From an uncultured Alphaproteobacteria bacterium (GTDB lineage: Bacteria; Pseudomonadota; Alphaproteobacteria; Rhizobiales; Aestuariivirgaceae): a stretch of 40,796 nucleotides of DNA. Shown here in pieces: positions 25,240-34,191 of the stretch. The stretch's first letter is position 1, and every line of letters begins with the position of its first letter. The stretch covers positions 1 through 40,796 of the forward strand of contig CALMWF010000002.1 of the NCBI GenBank assembly GCA_937873445.1. Direction: 5' to 3'. Position numbers and translations under genes: made by a program. The notes beneath the pieces are model-generated. The model searched no databases. It had not been told where the DNA came from and saw only the letters and a program-made list of their open reading frames with translations.

Positions 25240-27126
25240 ATGTTCGAGCGATTCTATCAGTGGCTGGAGGGTCTGGTGCCCTCCTTTCCGCCTGCGGCAC
25301 CGGAACAGCCGCCGGCCCGTTTCTGGCCCTTTGTCTGGCATTACACCCGGCCCTTCACCGGCCTCATCATCGCTGCCGTGGTGCTGGCGGTGCTCTATGC
25401 CGTGGCCGAAGTCTGGCTCTATGGCTACATGGGCCGTCTGGTCGACCTGCTGGCCGGTGCCGACCGCGCCACCCTCTGGGCCACCCATGGCAACCAGTTC
25501 CTCTGGGTGGGGGCGGTGGTGCTGCTGGCCCTCCCCGTCCTGAACTTCCTGGCCGAGGGCGTGTCACATCAGGGCCTGCGCGGCAATTATGCCATGCGCA
25601 TCCGCTGGCTCAGCCACCGTTATGTGCTGCGCCAGTCCATGGACTTCTTCCAGAATGACTATGCCGGGCGCGTCGCCACCAAGATCATGCAGGGTGCGCT
25701 GGCCGTGCGCGACGCGGTGATGACCCTGTCGGAGGTCATCGTCTATGTCACCGTCTATGTCACCGGCGCCCTGGTGCTGGTTGCCTCCGCCGATCCCTGG
25801 CTCATGGTGCCGCTGCTGCTCTGGCTGGCGGGCTACGCCGCCGCCTGCTGGGTGTTTGTGCCGCGCATGAGCAGGCTTTCGGAAATTCAGGCCGACACCC
25901 GCTCCATGGTCACCGGCCGGGTGGTCGACAGCTATACCAACATTGCCACCGTGAAGCTGTTCGCCAATGCCGGCCGCGAGGAGGCCTTCGCCAGGGACGG
26001 CATGACCACCATGCTCGATGCCGTCTACAAATCCATGCGCCTCGCCACCACCATGATCGGCACGCTTGGCGTGCTGAGCGCCCTTCTCATTGCCTCCATG
26101 GCGGGGCTTTCCATCTGGCTGTGGCAGCAGGGCCAGATCACCACCGGCGCCATTGCCTTTGCGATCAGCCTCACCCTGCGCTTCAAGGCCATGTCGCAAT
26201 GGATCATCTGGGAGGTGGCGGGCCTGTTTGAAAACCTCGGCATCATTCAGGACTCGCTCAAAACCATTGCCCGGCCCATCGCCGTGAAGGACGCCGCGGA
26301 TGCCCGCCCGCTCACCGTCACCCAGGGTGAAATCCGCTTTGACACCGTGCGCTTCAACTATGGCAAGCCCCTGCGCGATGGCCGCAGCGAGGTGATTGAC
26401 GGGCTCAGCCTCACCGTCAAGCCGGGTGAGAAGGTGGGTCTGGTGGGCCGTTCGGGGGCGGGCAAGTCCACCCTCGCCAATCTGCTGCTGCGCTTCTATG
26501 ACGTGGCCGGCGGCACCATCACCATCGATGGCCAGAACATTGCCGATGTCACACAGGAATCCCTCCGTGCCGCCATCGGCGTCGTCACCCAGGACACTTC
26601 CCTCCTTCACCGGTCGGTGCTCGACAATCTGCGCTATGGCCGGCCCGATGCCACCATGGCGCAGATTGAGGCCGCCGCCGCCAAGGCCCATGCCGACGGC
26701 TTCATTGCCGGTCTGGCCGACCTCAACGGCCGCAAGGCCTATGACGCCCATGTCGGCGAGCGCGGCGTGAAGCTGTCCGGCGGCCAGCGCCAGCGCATAG
26801 CCATCGCCCGCGTGCTGCTGAAGGACGCGCCGATCCTCATTCTCGACGAGGCCACCTCGGCCCTTGATTCGGAGGTTGAGGCCGCCATTCAGGAAAATCT
26901 CTATCAGCTCATGGCGGGCAAGACCGTCATTGCCGTGGCCCACCGCCTGTCCACCATTGCCGCCATGGACCGGCTGGTGGTCATGGACCGTGGCCGCATT
27001 GTCGAGATGGGCAGCCACGCCCAGCTGGTGAAGCGCAAGGGCGGCCTCTATGCCAGCCTGTGGAAGCGCCAGTCCGGCGGCTTTCTGGTGGAGGATGAGG
27101 AAGCCCCGGCCAGCGCCGCGGAATAA
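25240..27126 (+). CDS. ABC exporter with fused permease and ATPase
   Basis: This is a half-transporter that works as a dimer. The 628-residue protein has an N-terminal six-helix exporter domain (about 30-320) and a nucleotide-binding domain (about 355-600). The latter has Walker A GRSGAGKST, signature LSGGQRQRIAIAR, Walker B ILILDEATSALD and the His switch AVAHRLST. It resembles MsbA/LolD-like lipid or drug exporters, but the substrate is unknown. The ATG at 25240 follows GGAGGGG at proper spacing; an upstream in-frame extension lacks membrane or domain character. Confidence 0.93.
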   Translation: MFERFYQWLEGLVPSFPPAAPEQPPARFWPFVWHYTRPFTGLIIAAVVLAVLYAVAEVWLYGYMGRLVDLLAGADRATLWATHGNQFLWVGAVVLLALPVLNFLAEGVSHQGLRGNYAMRIRWLSHRYVLRQSMDFFQNDYAGRVATKIMQGALAVRDAVMTLSEVIVYVTVYVTGALVLVASADPWLMVPLLLWLAGYAAACWVFVPRMSRLSEIQADTRSMVTGRVVDSYTNIATVKLFANAGREEAFARDGMTTMLDAVYKSMRLATTMIGTLGVLSALLIASMAGLSIWLWQQGQITTGAIAFAISLTLRFKAMSQWIIWEVAGLFENLGIIQDSLKTIARPIAVKDAADARPLTVTQGEIRFDTVRFNYGKPLRDGRSEVIDGLSLTVKPGEKVGLVGRSGAGKSTLANLLLRFYDVAGGTITIDGQNIADVTQESLRAAIGVVTQDTSLLHRSVLDNLRYGRPDATMAQIEAAAAKAHADGFIAGLADLNGRKAYDAHVGERGVKLSGGQRQRIAIARVLLKDAPILILDEATSALDSEVEAAIQENLYQLMAGKTVIAVAHRLSTIAAMDRLVVMDRGRIVEMGSHAQLVKRKGGLYASLWKRQSGGFLVEDEEAPASAAE

Positions 27127-27293
27127 CCAACCCTTAACCTTATTGCCGCCACATCTGCGGCCAATAGAGCAACCTGACTTTTGACGGATTCGGCAAAAGG
27201 CAGACACGTTGCTCGCCAACAAAGGGCCGAAACGGATTTTCTGATCGCTCAGAATACCATCCGCTTCAGGTCTGGCCTCACGAGGGGATCATC

Positions 27294-27953
27294 ATGAACC
27301 GCACTATCCTGATTGCCACCGCGGCAGCCTTCATCATGACCGGCTGCACCACCAACCCCTATACGGGTGAGTCGCAGCTGTCCAAGACCGCCATCGGCGC
27401 GGGCACGGGTGCGGCCCTTGGTGCCGGTGCGGGGGCGCTGCTTGGTGCCACCACCTCCATCAAGACGCGCAAGGCCGCCCTCATCGGCGCGGGCCTGGGG
27501 GCCATCGCCGGTGGCGGTGTTGGCGTCTACATGGACAATCAGGAAGCCAAGCTCCGCCAGCAGCTGCAGAACACCGGCGTCTCCGTGACCCGGGTTGGCG
27601 ACAACATCATTCTCAACATGCCCTCCAACATCACCTTCGACACCGACCAGTCCGACATCAAGCCGGGGTTCTATGGCGTGCTGAACTCGGTGGCGCTGGT
27701 GCTGAAGGAATATAACCAGACCCTGGTGGACGTGCGCGGCCACACCGATTCCGACGGCTCGGAACAGTATAACTATGAGCTGTCGCAGCGCCGCGCCGGT
27801 TCAGTGGCGCGCTATCTCACCGCCCAGCAGCTCGACCCCAACCGCTTCTCGGTGGAAGGCCTGGGTGAAAGCCAGCCGGTGGCCTCCAACGCCTCGGCCT
27901 CGGGCAAGGCCCAGAACCGCCGCGTCGAAATCCAGATTCAGCCGCTCACCTGA
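27294..27953 (+). CDS. OmpA-family lipoprotein with glycine-zipper segment
   Basis: This 219-residue outer-membrane lipoprotein anchors peptidoglycan. The lipobox is MTGC (Cys18). A glycine-rich hydrophobic stretch (AIGAGTGAALGAGAGALLGA and a second such run) follows at about 32-80. The OmpA C-terminal domain (about 100-215) has the binding motif HTDSDGSEQYNYELSQRRA. YiaD is a typical relative. A well-formed Rho-independent terminator follows at 27973, so it is a single-gene transcript. Confidence 0.93.
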   Translation: MNRTILIATAAAFIMTGCTTNPYTGESQLSKTAIGAGTGAALGAGAGALLGATTSIKTRKAALIGAGLGAIAGGGVGVYMDNQEAKLRQQLQNTGVSVTRVGDNIILNMPSNITFDTDQSDIKPGFYGVLNSVALVLKEYNQTLVDVRGHTDSDGSEQYNYELSQRRAGSVARYLTAQQLDPNRFSVEGLGESQPVASNASASGKAQNRRVEIQIQPLT

Positions 27954-27972
27954 GCCCGCCCCACCCTTCCTG

Positions 27973-28002
27973 AAACGCCCGCGCCGCACGCGGGCGTTTT
28001 TT
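27973..28002 (+). terminator. Rho-independent terminator after the OmpA lipoprotein gene
   Basis: Perfect 11-bp arms AAACGCCCGCG (27973-27983) and CGCGGGCGTTT (27989-27999) enclose a 5-nt loop and run into TTTTTTCTTT. It lies 20 nt after the lipoprotein stop. Confidence 0.9.
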
Positions 28003-28041
28003 CTTTGTGGCGGGCGCTAGCCTGGCCTAAAGCCATGCGCC

Positions 28042-28917
28042 ATGACCGGCGACACCCCCCGCTTTACCCTCACCTGCCCGGCCCGCCCCCTGGCCCAGGC
28101 CGAAGCCCTGGCCGAAGCGCTGGACACTGATGTGCGCGTCAATGCCCTGGCGGTGGCCATCAATGAAACCGATGAGCAGCAGAGCCTGTGGGAAACGGTA
28201 GGCTGGTTTGCCGATGCAGCGGAGGCCGCCGCCGCCCGTGATGCCCTGGCTGTCGCGGGCGCGGTCATTGCCCCGGTGCCCGGCGTGGACTGGGTGCGGC
28301 GCTCGCTGGAGGGTCTGGCCCCGGTGGCGGCGGGCCGCTTCTTCCTGCACGGCTCCCACGACCGGGCCGCGCGCCGCTGTGGCGGCATCAGTCTGGAGAT
28401 TGATGCCGGCACCGCCTTCGGCACCGGCCATCACGGCACCACGGCGGGCTGCCTTCTGGCGCTGGACGGCCTGCTGAAACGCGCCCGGCCGCGCCGCGTC
28501 ATGGATCTGGGCTGTGGCACCGGGGTTCTGGCCATTGCCGCCGCCCGCGCCACCGGCCAGCCGGTTCTGGCCACCGACATTGACCCCGAAGCGGTGCGCG
28601 TGACGCTGGCCAACGCCCGCACCAATGGCGTGGCCCATCTGGTCCGCGGGGTGGCCGCCCCCGGCCTGAAGCACCGCGCCATTGCCGAGGCCGCGCCTTT
28701 CGATCTCATCCTTGCCAATATTCTGGCCCGGCCGCTGGTGGCGCTGGCGGCGGGCCTGTCGGGCATTCTGGCGCCGGGCGGTCTGTTGATTCTCTCCGGC
28801 CTGACCACCGACCAGATCCGCTGGGTTTCCGCCGCCTATCGCAACCGCGGCATGAGGCCCCTCACGACCACCGCCGTGGGCCAGTGGGCAACCCTGGTGT
28901 TTCTGCAGCCGGCCTGA
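28042..28917 (+). CDS. prmA: Ribosomal protein L11 methyltransferase
   Basis: It trimethylates lysines and the N-terminus of ribosomal protein L11 with S-adenosylmethionine. The 291-residue protein has an N-terminal substrate-recognition domain and a class I methyltransferase domain. The signature runs EIDAGTAFGTGHHGTT, then motif I MDLGCGTGVLAIAAAR, ATDIDPEAV, and the catalytic-loop motif LILANILARPL. Length and order match PrmA. It follows a terminator and has no coupled partner. Confidence 0.94.
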   Translation: MTGDTPRFTLTCPARPLAQAEALAEALDTDVRVNALAVAINETDEQQSLWETVGWFADAAEAAAARDALAVAGAVIAPVPGVDWVRRSLEGLAPVAAGRFFLHGSHDRAARRCGGISLEIDAGTAFGTGHHGTTAGCLLALDGLLKRARPRRVMDLGCGTGVLAIAAARATGQPVLATDIDPEAVRVTLANARTNGVAHLVRGVAAPGLKHRAIAEAAPFDLILANILARPLVALAAGLSGILAPGGLLILSGLTTDQIRWVSAAYRNRGMRPLTTTAVGQWATLVFLQPA

Positions 28918-28982
28918 ACGCGCCGCACCGGCAGGCTTCTGCCCTGACCGCCCCCTTCGCCATCAGCCTGCGCAAAAGAAAA

Positions 28983-29011
28983 GCGCCCGGTCCAAGCGGG
29001 GGATCGGGCGC
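28983..29011 (-). terminator. Rho-independent terminator of the DUF1127 gene
   Basis: Arms GCGCCCG (28983-28989) and CGGGCGC (29005-29011) form the stem, and on the minus strand a TTTTCTTTT tract follows. A second small stem (29019-29034, CCGGGA and TCCCGG) lies between it and the DUF1127 stop codon. Confidence 0.75.
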
Positions 29012-29063
29012 AGAGTGACCGGGAATGATCCCGGCTGGGAGGAAGCCTGAACGGGGTTGGGAC

Positions 29064-29237
29064 TCAGTTGCCCCACACCATCCGGGTAATATCGGAGCGT
29101 GATACACCAATATCGGCCAGAAGCCTGTCGTCAAGTTGACGCAGCTGCCGCTCGGCGCGCGAACGGGCAATGTAGGTCTTCATGCGGGACACAAAACCGG
29201 GATGGGTTTCAATGCCGTGGGTGGTGGTGGTGGTCAT
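29064..29237 (-). CDS. DUF1127 (YjiS-like) small protein
   Basis: This 57-residue protein has the diagnostic C-terminal arginine-rich motif RQLRQLDDRLLADIGVSRSDI. DUF1127 proteins are short, abundant in alphaproteobacteria, and some act as RNA-binding regulators of phosphate, nitrogen or stress responses. The ATG at 29237 has an AAGGAGACGACC ribosome site; a longer start upstream is not conserved-looking. It is a monocistronic unit ending at the terminator 28983-29011. Confidence 0.9.
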   Translation of the reverse strand: MTTTTTHGIETHPGFVSRMKTYIARSRAERQLRQLDDRLLADIGVSRSDITRMVWGN

Positions 29238-29585
29238 GGTCGTCTCCTTATGAACCGGCGGCGCTCGCAGCGGCCGTGCCGGAAAACCCTCGATGCCCAA
29301 CCGGATACCGGCGGCGCACCATCGATGCCCCGCATATATGCTCAATGATGAGGCAGTTCCAGCGCTGATCCGGCAGAACTCTCATGCGTCAAGCGCATGG
29401 CTCGATTTACCTTTGGGTAACCTCGCCGGGATTGCGCAAAAACCCGCGAAAATCCGACTTTTCCAAGGCATTATGAGAGCTGTCGCCACCTTTTCGCCAC
29501 AGGTCTTAGGACCAGGTTAAGGGCTTACCTAAGGCCAGCATGGCGATTTGCCATGCATTAGAGGAATGGAATGGGTGCCTGACTA

Positions 29586-29601
29586 TTTCGCACTTGCGAA
29601 A
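29586..29601. repeat. Perfect dyad TTTCGCA-CT-TGCGAAA
   Basis: Two 7-bp arms are perfectly palindromic around a 2-nt centre, a layout typical of a dimeric regulator's operator. It lies between the DUF1127 upstream region and the terminator of the cold-shock gene. No regulator is identified. Confidence 0.4.
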
Positions 29602-29611
29602 GGTTTCCGGC

Positions 29612-29640
29612 AAACAAAATGCCCGGCCGAAGCCGGGCAT
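29612..29640 (-). terminator. Rho-independent terminator of the cold-shock gene
   Basis: Perfect 9-bp arms ATGCCCGGC (29619-29627) and GCCGGGCAT (29632-29640) have a 4-nt loop. On the minus strand the stem is followed by TTTGTTTG. It lies 26 nt past the cold-shock stop. Confidence 0.8.
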
Positions 29641-29666
29641 GATGCCGATTATCCGGTTGGGCTGGA

Positions 29667-29879
29667 TCAGCCTGCAGCGGTCAGGTTGCCCGCAGCACTC
29701 TTGCCAGTGCGCTTGTCGGTGACGATCTCGAAGTTGATCTTCTGACCTTCCTTGAGCGTGCGCATGCCGGCGCGCTCCACCGCGGAAATGTGGACGAACA
29801 CATCCTTCGAGCCGTTATCCGGCTGAATGAAGCCGTAGCCCTTCTGCTCGTTGAACCACTTCACAGTACCCGTATTCAT
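29667..29879 (-). CDS. CspA-family cold-shock protein
   Basis: This 70-residue single-stranded nucleic-acid-binding OB-fold protein is an RNA chaperone. RNP1 is KGYGFIQP and RNP2 is DVFVHI, both complete, and the start [10 protein letters not shown] is standard. GAAGGAAG precedes the ATG. A long leader of about 200 nt separates it from the upstream gene, as is common for csp mRNAs, but I see no proven cold-shock box. A terminator lies 26 nt after the stop. Confidence 0.95.
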   Translation of the reverse strand: MNTGTVKWFNEQKGYGFIQPDNGSKDVFVHISAVERAGMRTLKEGQKINFEIVTDKRTGKSAAGNLTAAG

Positions 29880-30100
29880 GGAATCTTCCTTCATAAAAAA
29901 AGTGATGGTCAATGGAAAGCACGCCACAGACCCTGCTCGATAATTGGAGGAGTCTTTGCGTGCGCGCCCGGATGGATAACCATGAGGGTAGCGAACTGGC
30001 CAATCTTCCGGCCCAAGTGTCGATTGCGCGACATATGAGGCCTAAGCCGCTCAGATGCAAGTATATACTTTGACGCAAGGGCCACTGCCCCGGCAAATGC

Positions 30101-32428
30101 TCAGGCGATGAGCTGTTGCCGTCCGGTTTCCTGCCCCAGCAGCGGCTGCAAGTCGGACAGGGGGGCCGGCCTCCCAAGCAGATAGCCCTGGGCTTCCTCG
30201 CAGCCCTGCTCCATCAGCGCCTGGAATTGCGCCGGCGTTTCCACACCTTCCGCCGTGGTGGCAAAGCCAAGTTCCCGTGCCAGCAGCATGGCCGCCTTCA
30301 CCACCGCCCGGCTTTCGGGGCGGGTTTCAAAGCTCTGCACGAAACTCTTGTCGATCTTGAGCTTGTCAAAATGGAACTGGTGCAGATACGAAAGCGACGA
30401 ATAGCCGGTGCCGAAATCGTCGAGCGCAATCACCACGCCCAGGGCCCGCAGATCATCCAGCACCTTGGCCACGCGGTCGGTTTCCTCCACCAGCGCGCTC
30501 TCGGTCACTTCGATTTCCAGCCGTGACGCCGGCAGGCCCGAGGCGGCCAGCGCCCGGGTCACCGAGGCGAGCAGCCGGTGGCCGCGCAACTGCAGCGGTG
30601 ACATGTTGACCGCCACCCGGATGGTGGATGGCCAGGCGGCGGCGTCCTGACACGCCGTTTTCAGCACCCACTCCCCGATTTCAGTAATCAGGCCGGTCTG
30701 TTCGGCCACGGGAATGAACTGGTCCGGCGGCACCAGGCCGCGTTCCGGGTGGTGCCAGCGCAGCAGGGTTTCCATGCCGCATATCCGGCGGGTTTTCATG
30801 TCCACCATGGGCTGGTAGTGAAGCTGGAACTGCGAAAGATTGAGCGCCTTGCGCAGGTCTTGTTCAAACTGGCGGCGCTGCTGCAGCTTGCTGTCCATCA
30901 GCGGCTCGTAATAGCGGCCGGAACCGCGGCCATCGTGCTTGGCGCGGTACAGCGCCAGATCGGCCCGGCGCAACACCTCATCCACCGTCATGCCCGCCTC
31001 ATCGATGGCCATGATGCCGATCGATACACCGACCATGACGTCGCGGCCCTCGATGTGAAACACCGTGTGCAGCGCCTGCACCAGGCGCCGCCACTGCCAC
31101 TCGATATCGGCGGCTGTACCCTGCGTCAGCAGGGCAAATTCATCGCCGCCGAAGCGGGCCAGCACATTGTCAGCACCGGTCACCGGCCGCAGGCGTTCCA
31201 CCACGGCCTTGAGCAGCTGATCACCGGCTGCATGGCCCATGCTGTCGTTGACGCCCTTGAAGCCATCCAGGTCAAGATACATGACCCAGTAATCGCGGCT
31301 GCCTGATGAACTCAGCACCTGGGCCAGAATCTGGCTGAACTGCACCCGGTTGGGCAAGCCGGTGAGCGGATCAAACAGCGCCAGCCGCTTCACCTTGGCT
31401 TCGGCATGGGCCGCTGCCGTGCGGTCCGAGGCCACCCCGCGCCAGCCTTCAATAACGCCATCCCTGCTGAGAATAGGCTTGGCCGACAATTCCAGATACA
31501 ATTCCTTGTCGGCTTCCCCCACCGTCAGCATGCAGCCGGCAAAGGGCTTGCCCTTGCGCAGCCGGGCCCCGAGCTTGAGCATGGCGCGGCGCTGCAGCGG
31601 CGTCATCGCCCGATCATACATGACCAGCGGCAGTGCGCGTTCCTGCAAGGCTGAGGTCGGCAGGCCGAAAAAGTCGACGAAGGACTGGGCACCACGCGTC
31701 ACACAGCCGTCGCGGTCGGTTTCCCACAGCCAGTCCTTGGAGCTCTCTTCAAAATCCTTGAGCAGCAGGCTGATGACTTCATTCTTCGTTGCCAGCTGTT
31801 TCTGGCTGATGATCTCGCCGCGCAGCACCCGCGCATGCCACAGCATCACGCGCAGCAGCAGATAGGAGAACACCATAAGCGACAGGCTGCTCACCAGCAC
31901 TGTGGACAGGCCAAGATTGGTCAGCCCGAACAGACCGCCCAAACCCACCAGACCTGAAAACAGAAAGGCCGCCAGCGGCACGGGCCAATAGGCAAAGGCG
32001 CCCGAGCTCATCAGCCCGATGATCAGCCAGCCGATCAGCATCCGGGTTTCCATGTCCGCTTCCGGCACCAGCCGCGACAGGCCAACCGCCCAGACAAACC
32101 CTCTCACCCCCACCATGCTGACAAACATCAGCGCCGACGTTACCGGCGATGTAACAGTGAACAGCGACTGGCTGATACGCCTGGCCAGCGACAGGCTGAT
32201 GAGAATGATGATCAGCGCCGCAAGCGCCCACAGCAACGCAAAGGATTGCGCGTGCTTGCCCAGGAACAGCGATGCAACCAGCAGGGTTGCCACCGCATTG
32301 GAGGCCATAACGCCGGGATTGTTTTCCAGCAGGGGCAGCAACTGCTCGCGCTCCACTGCGTGCAGGTCGAGCAGCTTGTGCAGCGACTCAACGTTTGCCA
32401 TGGCGCTCGTTCTGGACTTCAGTCTCAT
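30101..32428 (-). CDS. Membrane-bound GGDEF-EAL protein with PAS domain
   Basis: This cyclic-di-GMP turnover protein of about 775 residues has an N-terminal membrane region with several hydrophobic segments (about 30-195). A PAS-like domain (about 225-340) comes next, then a GGDEF domain (FDPLTGLPNRVQF and ARFGGDEFALL, intact). The EAL domain carries the first motif as ETL. Its other catalytic residues are all present: VNMSPLQ, EVTES, DDFGTGYSS, LKIDKSFV, EGVET and AQGYLLGRP. No RxxD inhibitory site precedes GGDEF. The start is uncertain (32428 or 32401), and both lack a strong ribosome site. Confidence 0.92.
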   Translation of the reverse strand: MRLKSRTSAMANVESLHKLLDLHAVEREQLLPLLENNPGVMASNAVATLLVASLFLGKHAQSFALLWALAALIIILISLSLARRISQSLFTVTSPVTSALMFVSMVGVRGFVWAVGLSRLVPEADMETRMLIGWLIIGLMSSGAFAYWPVPLAAFLFSGLVGLGGLFGLTNLGLSTVLVSSLSLMVFSYLLLRVMLWHARVLRGEIISQKQLATKNEVISLLLKDFEESSKDWLWETDRDGCVTRGAQSFVDFFGLPTSALQERALPLVMYDRAMTPLQRRAMLKLGARLRKGKPFAGCMLTVGEADKELYLELSAKPILSRDGVIEGWRGVASDRTAAAHAEAKVKRLALFDPLTGLPNRVQFSQILAQVLSSSGSRDYWVMYLDLDGFKGVNDSMGHAAGDQLLKAVVERLRPVTGADNVLARFGGDEFALLTQGTAADIEWQWRRLVQALHTVFHIEGRDVMVGVSIGIMAIDEAGMTVDEVLRRADLALYRAKHDGRGSGRYYEPLMDSKLQQRRQFEQDLRKALNLSQFQLHYQPMVDMKTRRICGMETLLRWHHPERGLVPPDQFIPVAEQTGLITEIGEWVLKTACQDAAAWPSTIRVAVNMSPLQLRGHRLLASVTRALAASGLPASRLEIEVTESALVEETDRVAKVLDDLRALGVVIALDDFGTGYSSLSYLHQFHFDKLKIDKSFVQSFETRPESRAVVKAAMLLARELGFATTAEGVETPAQFQALMEQGCEEAQGYLLGRPAPLSDLQPLLGQETGRQQLIA

Positions 32429-32536
32429 CACAAAATCCCGCGACTGCCGGTTATTTCCGGCGGCTTCTCCCGCTTGCCACATTGTCAGCCAAGCCTTGGG
32501 CAATCGTTAACAGTTGTGACACCGACCCACTTCCGG

Positions 32537-32565
32537 TTGCCGAAATGACGGAATTGGTGAATAGT
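32537..32565 (+). promoter_or_regulatory. Candidate promoter of the nucleotidase gene
   Basis: TTGCCG (32537-32542) and AATAGT (32560-32565) are separated by 17 nt. They lie about 55 nt before the ATG, within the divergent region shared with the GGDEF-EAL gene. Confidence 0.35.
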
Positions 32566-32620
32566 TTCTTCTCCACCTGACGCAGTTTTTCGCCCCCCGG
32601 ATCTTGCAAGGAGCGCTCCC

Positions 32621-34129
32621 ATGCCGGTTCTTCGTCACACCCTGTTTGCTGCCGTTGCTTGTGCCAGCCTGTTCCCAGCCATCGCCCGGGCCGAGACGGT
32701 CAATCTGACCCTGCTGTTCGCCAGCGACCTCTACAATGTCGACAATACTGAGCCGCGCGGCGGCTTTGCCCGGCTCAATGCCGTGGTCAAGGCCGAACGC
32801 GCCCGCAATGTGCCGGTGGTCTATGCCTTCGGCGGCGACCTCATCTCGCCGTCGCTGCTCTCCTCCTTCGACCAGGGCGAACACACCATTGCCCTGATGA
32901 ACGCCGCCCCGCCCGACATTTTCGTGCCCGGCAACCACGAGTTTGACTTCGGCCCCGAGGTGTTTGCCAAGCGCATGGCCGAAGCCCAGTTTCCGCGCTA
33001 TGCCGCCAATCTGCGCCAGGCCGACGGGCAGCCGGTCCCCGGCTTTCAGGACACCAGCCTGCGCGATGTGGGCGGCGTGAAGGTGGGCTTCGTCGGCATC
33101 ACTGCCGAGGACAGCCCGGAGAAGGCCTCGCCCGGCAAAGCCTATGTCTTCGCCCCGTCACTCGACACCACCGTGGCCAAGGCCAGGGAATTGCGCGAAC
33201 AGGGCGCCGACGTGGTGGTGGCCGTGGTCCATGCCGCCCAGAATGTCGACCGCGCCATTGTTGACAGCCGTGCCGCCGACATCGTTCTGTCCGGCGACGA
33301 TCACGACCTCACCGTCTTCTATGACGGCCGCACCGTCTATGCCGAAGGCAAGAGCGAGGCCGACTATGTGACCGCCGTTGATCTCACCATCGACGTGAAG
33401 GAGAAGGACGGCAAGCGCAGCGTCAAGTGGTTCCCGGATTTCCGCATCATCGACACCGCCACCGTGACCCCCGACGCCGACACCCAGAAAATGGTGGACC
33501 AGTATCGCCAGCTTCTCTCCGCCGAGCTTGATGTCGCCATCGGCACCACGGCGGAAGCCCTCGACAGCCGCAAGGCCTCGGTGCGCACCCAGGAAACCTC
33601 CATGGGCAATCTGGTGGCCGACGCCACGCGCTGGGCGGTTTCTGCCGACATTGCCATCACCAATGGCGGCGGCATCCGTGGCAACAAGGAATATCCGGCC
33701 GGCAGCGCCCTCACCCGCCGCGATATTCTGAGCGAATTGCCCTTCGGCAACCGCACCGTGAAGCTGGCGGTCACCGGCGACATGGTGTGGCAGGCGCTGG
33801 AGAACGGCTTCAGCGATGTCGAAAATTCCGCCGGGCGCTTCCCGCAGGTGTCGGGCCTGGTGGTCACCGCCGATCTCGGCAAGCCCAAGGGTGAGCGGGT
33901 TCAATCCGTCACCGTGGACGGCAAGCCGCTGGACAAGGCGGCAAGCTACACGCTGGCCACCAATGACTACATGATGGACGGCGGCGACGGCTACAAGGTG
34001 CTGAAGGGTGCCAAGCCGCTGTTCGGCGTGCGCGATGCCCGGCTCATGGCCAATGATGTCATGGCCTATGTGAAGGAAAAGGGCACCGGCGGCGTCAAGG
34101 CGGGCGGGCGCATCATCCTGAAGAAATAA
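32621..34129 (+). CDS. Periplasmic metallophosphatase/5'-nucleotidase-like protein
   Basis: This 502-residue secreted protein has a signal peptide (cleavage near ARA at residue 24). A calcineurin-like metallophosphatase domain and a 5'-nucleotidase C-terminal domain (about 305-480; ETSMGNLVADATRW, TNGGGIRG, NDYMMDGGDGY) follow. The metal motifs are unusual: the first reads SDLYNVD where DxH is normal, and the last reads SGDDHDL where GHxH is normal. GGDL, GNHEFDFG and VVHAAQN are retained. This may be a subfamily trait. GGAG precedes the ATG. A terminator-like stem follows at 34146. Confidence 0.9.
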   Translation: MPVLRHTLFAAVACASLFPAIARAETVNLTLLFASDLYNVDNTEPRGGFARLNAVVKAERARNVPVVYAFGGDLISPSLLSSFDQGEHTIALMNAAPPDIFVPGNHEFDFGPEVFAKRMAEAQFPRYAANLRQADGQPVPGFQDTSLRDVGGVKVGFVGITAEDSPEKASPGKAYVFAPSLDTTVAKARELREQGADVVVAVVHAAQNVDRAIVDSRAADIVLSGDDHDLTVFYDGRTVYAEGKSEADYVTAVDLTIDVKEKDGKRSVKWFPDFRIIDTATVTPDADTQKMVDQYRQLLSAELDVAIGTTAEALDSRKASVRTQETSMGNLVADATRWAVSADIAITNGGGIRGNKEYPAGSALTRRDILSELPFGNRTVKLAVTGDMVWQALENGFSDVENSAGRFPQVSGLVVTADLGKPKGERVQSVTVDGKPLDKAASYTLATNDYMMDGGDGYKVLKGAKPLFGVRDARLMANDVMAYVKEKGTGGVKAGGRIILKK

Positions 34130-34145
34130 TCCTTCAAGGCGACAT

Positions 34146-34176
34146 CGGCCGGGGCGTTCCGCTCCGGCCGGTTTTT
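34146..34176 (+). terminator. Probable terminator after the nucleotidase gene
   Basis: Arms CGGCCGGGG (34146-34154) and CTCCGGCCG (34162-34170) pair over 9 bp with one G-U, followed by GTTTTTG. It ends only about 15 nt before the next start codon, so the aminopeptidase gene's promoter would have to overlap it. Confidence 0.65.
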
Positions 34177-34191
34177 GTCTATGACGGGGCC

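Larger units (their letters stand above)
29238..29666. other. Non-coding gap between the DUF1127 and cold-shock genes
   Basis: This 429-nt stretch is more AT-rich than its surroundings. No gene-like reading frame is supported in it. It contains a 6-bp hairpin (29383-29399, CATGCG and CGCATG), a dyad (29586-29601) and the cold-shock terminator stem (29619-29640). Much of it is probably the 5' regulatory region of the DUF1127 gene. I see no clear promoter or RNA gene. Confidence 0.5.
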
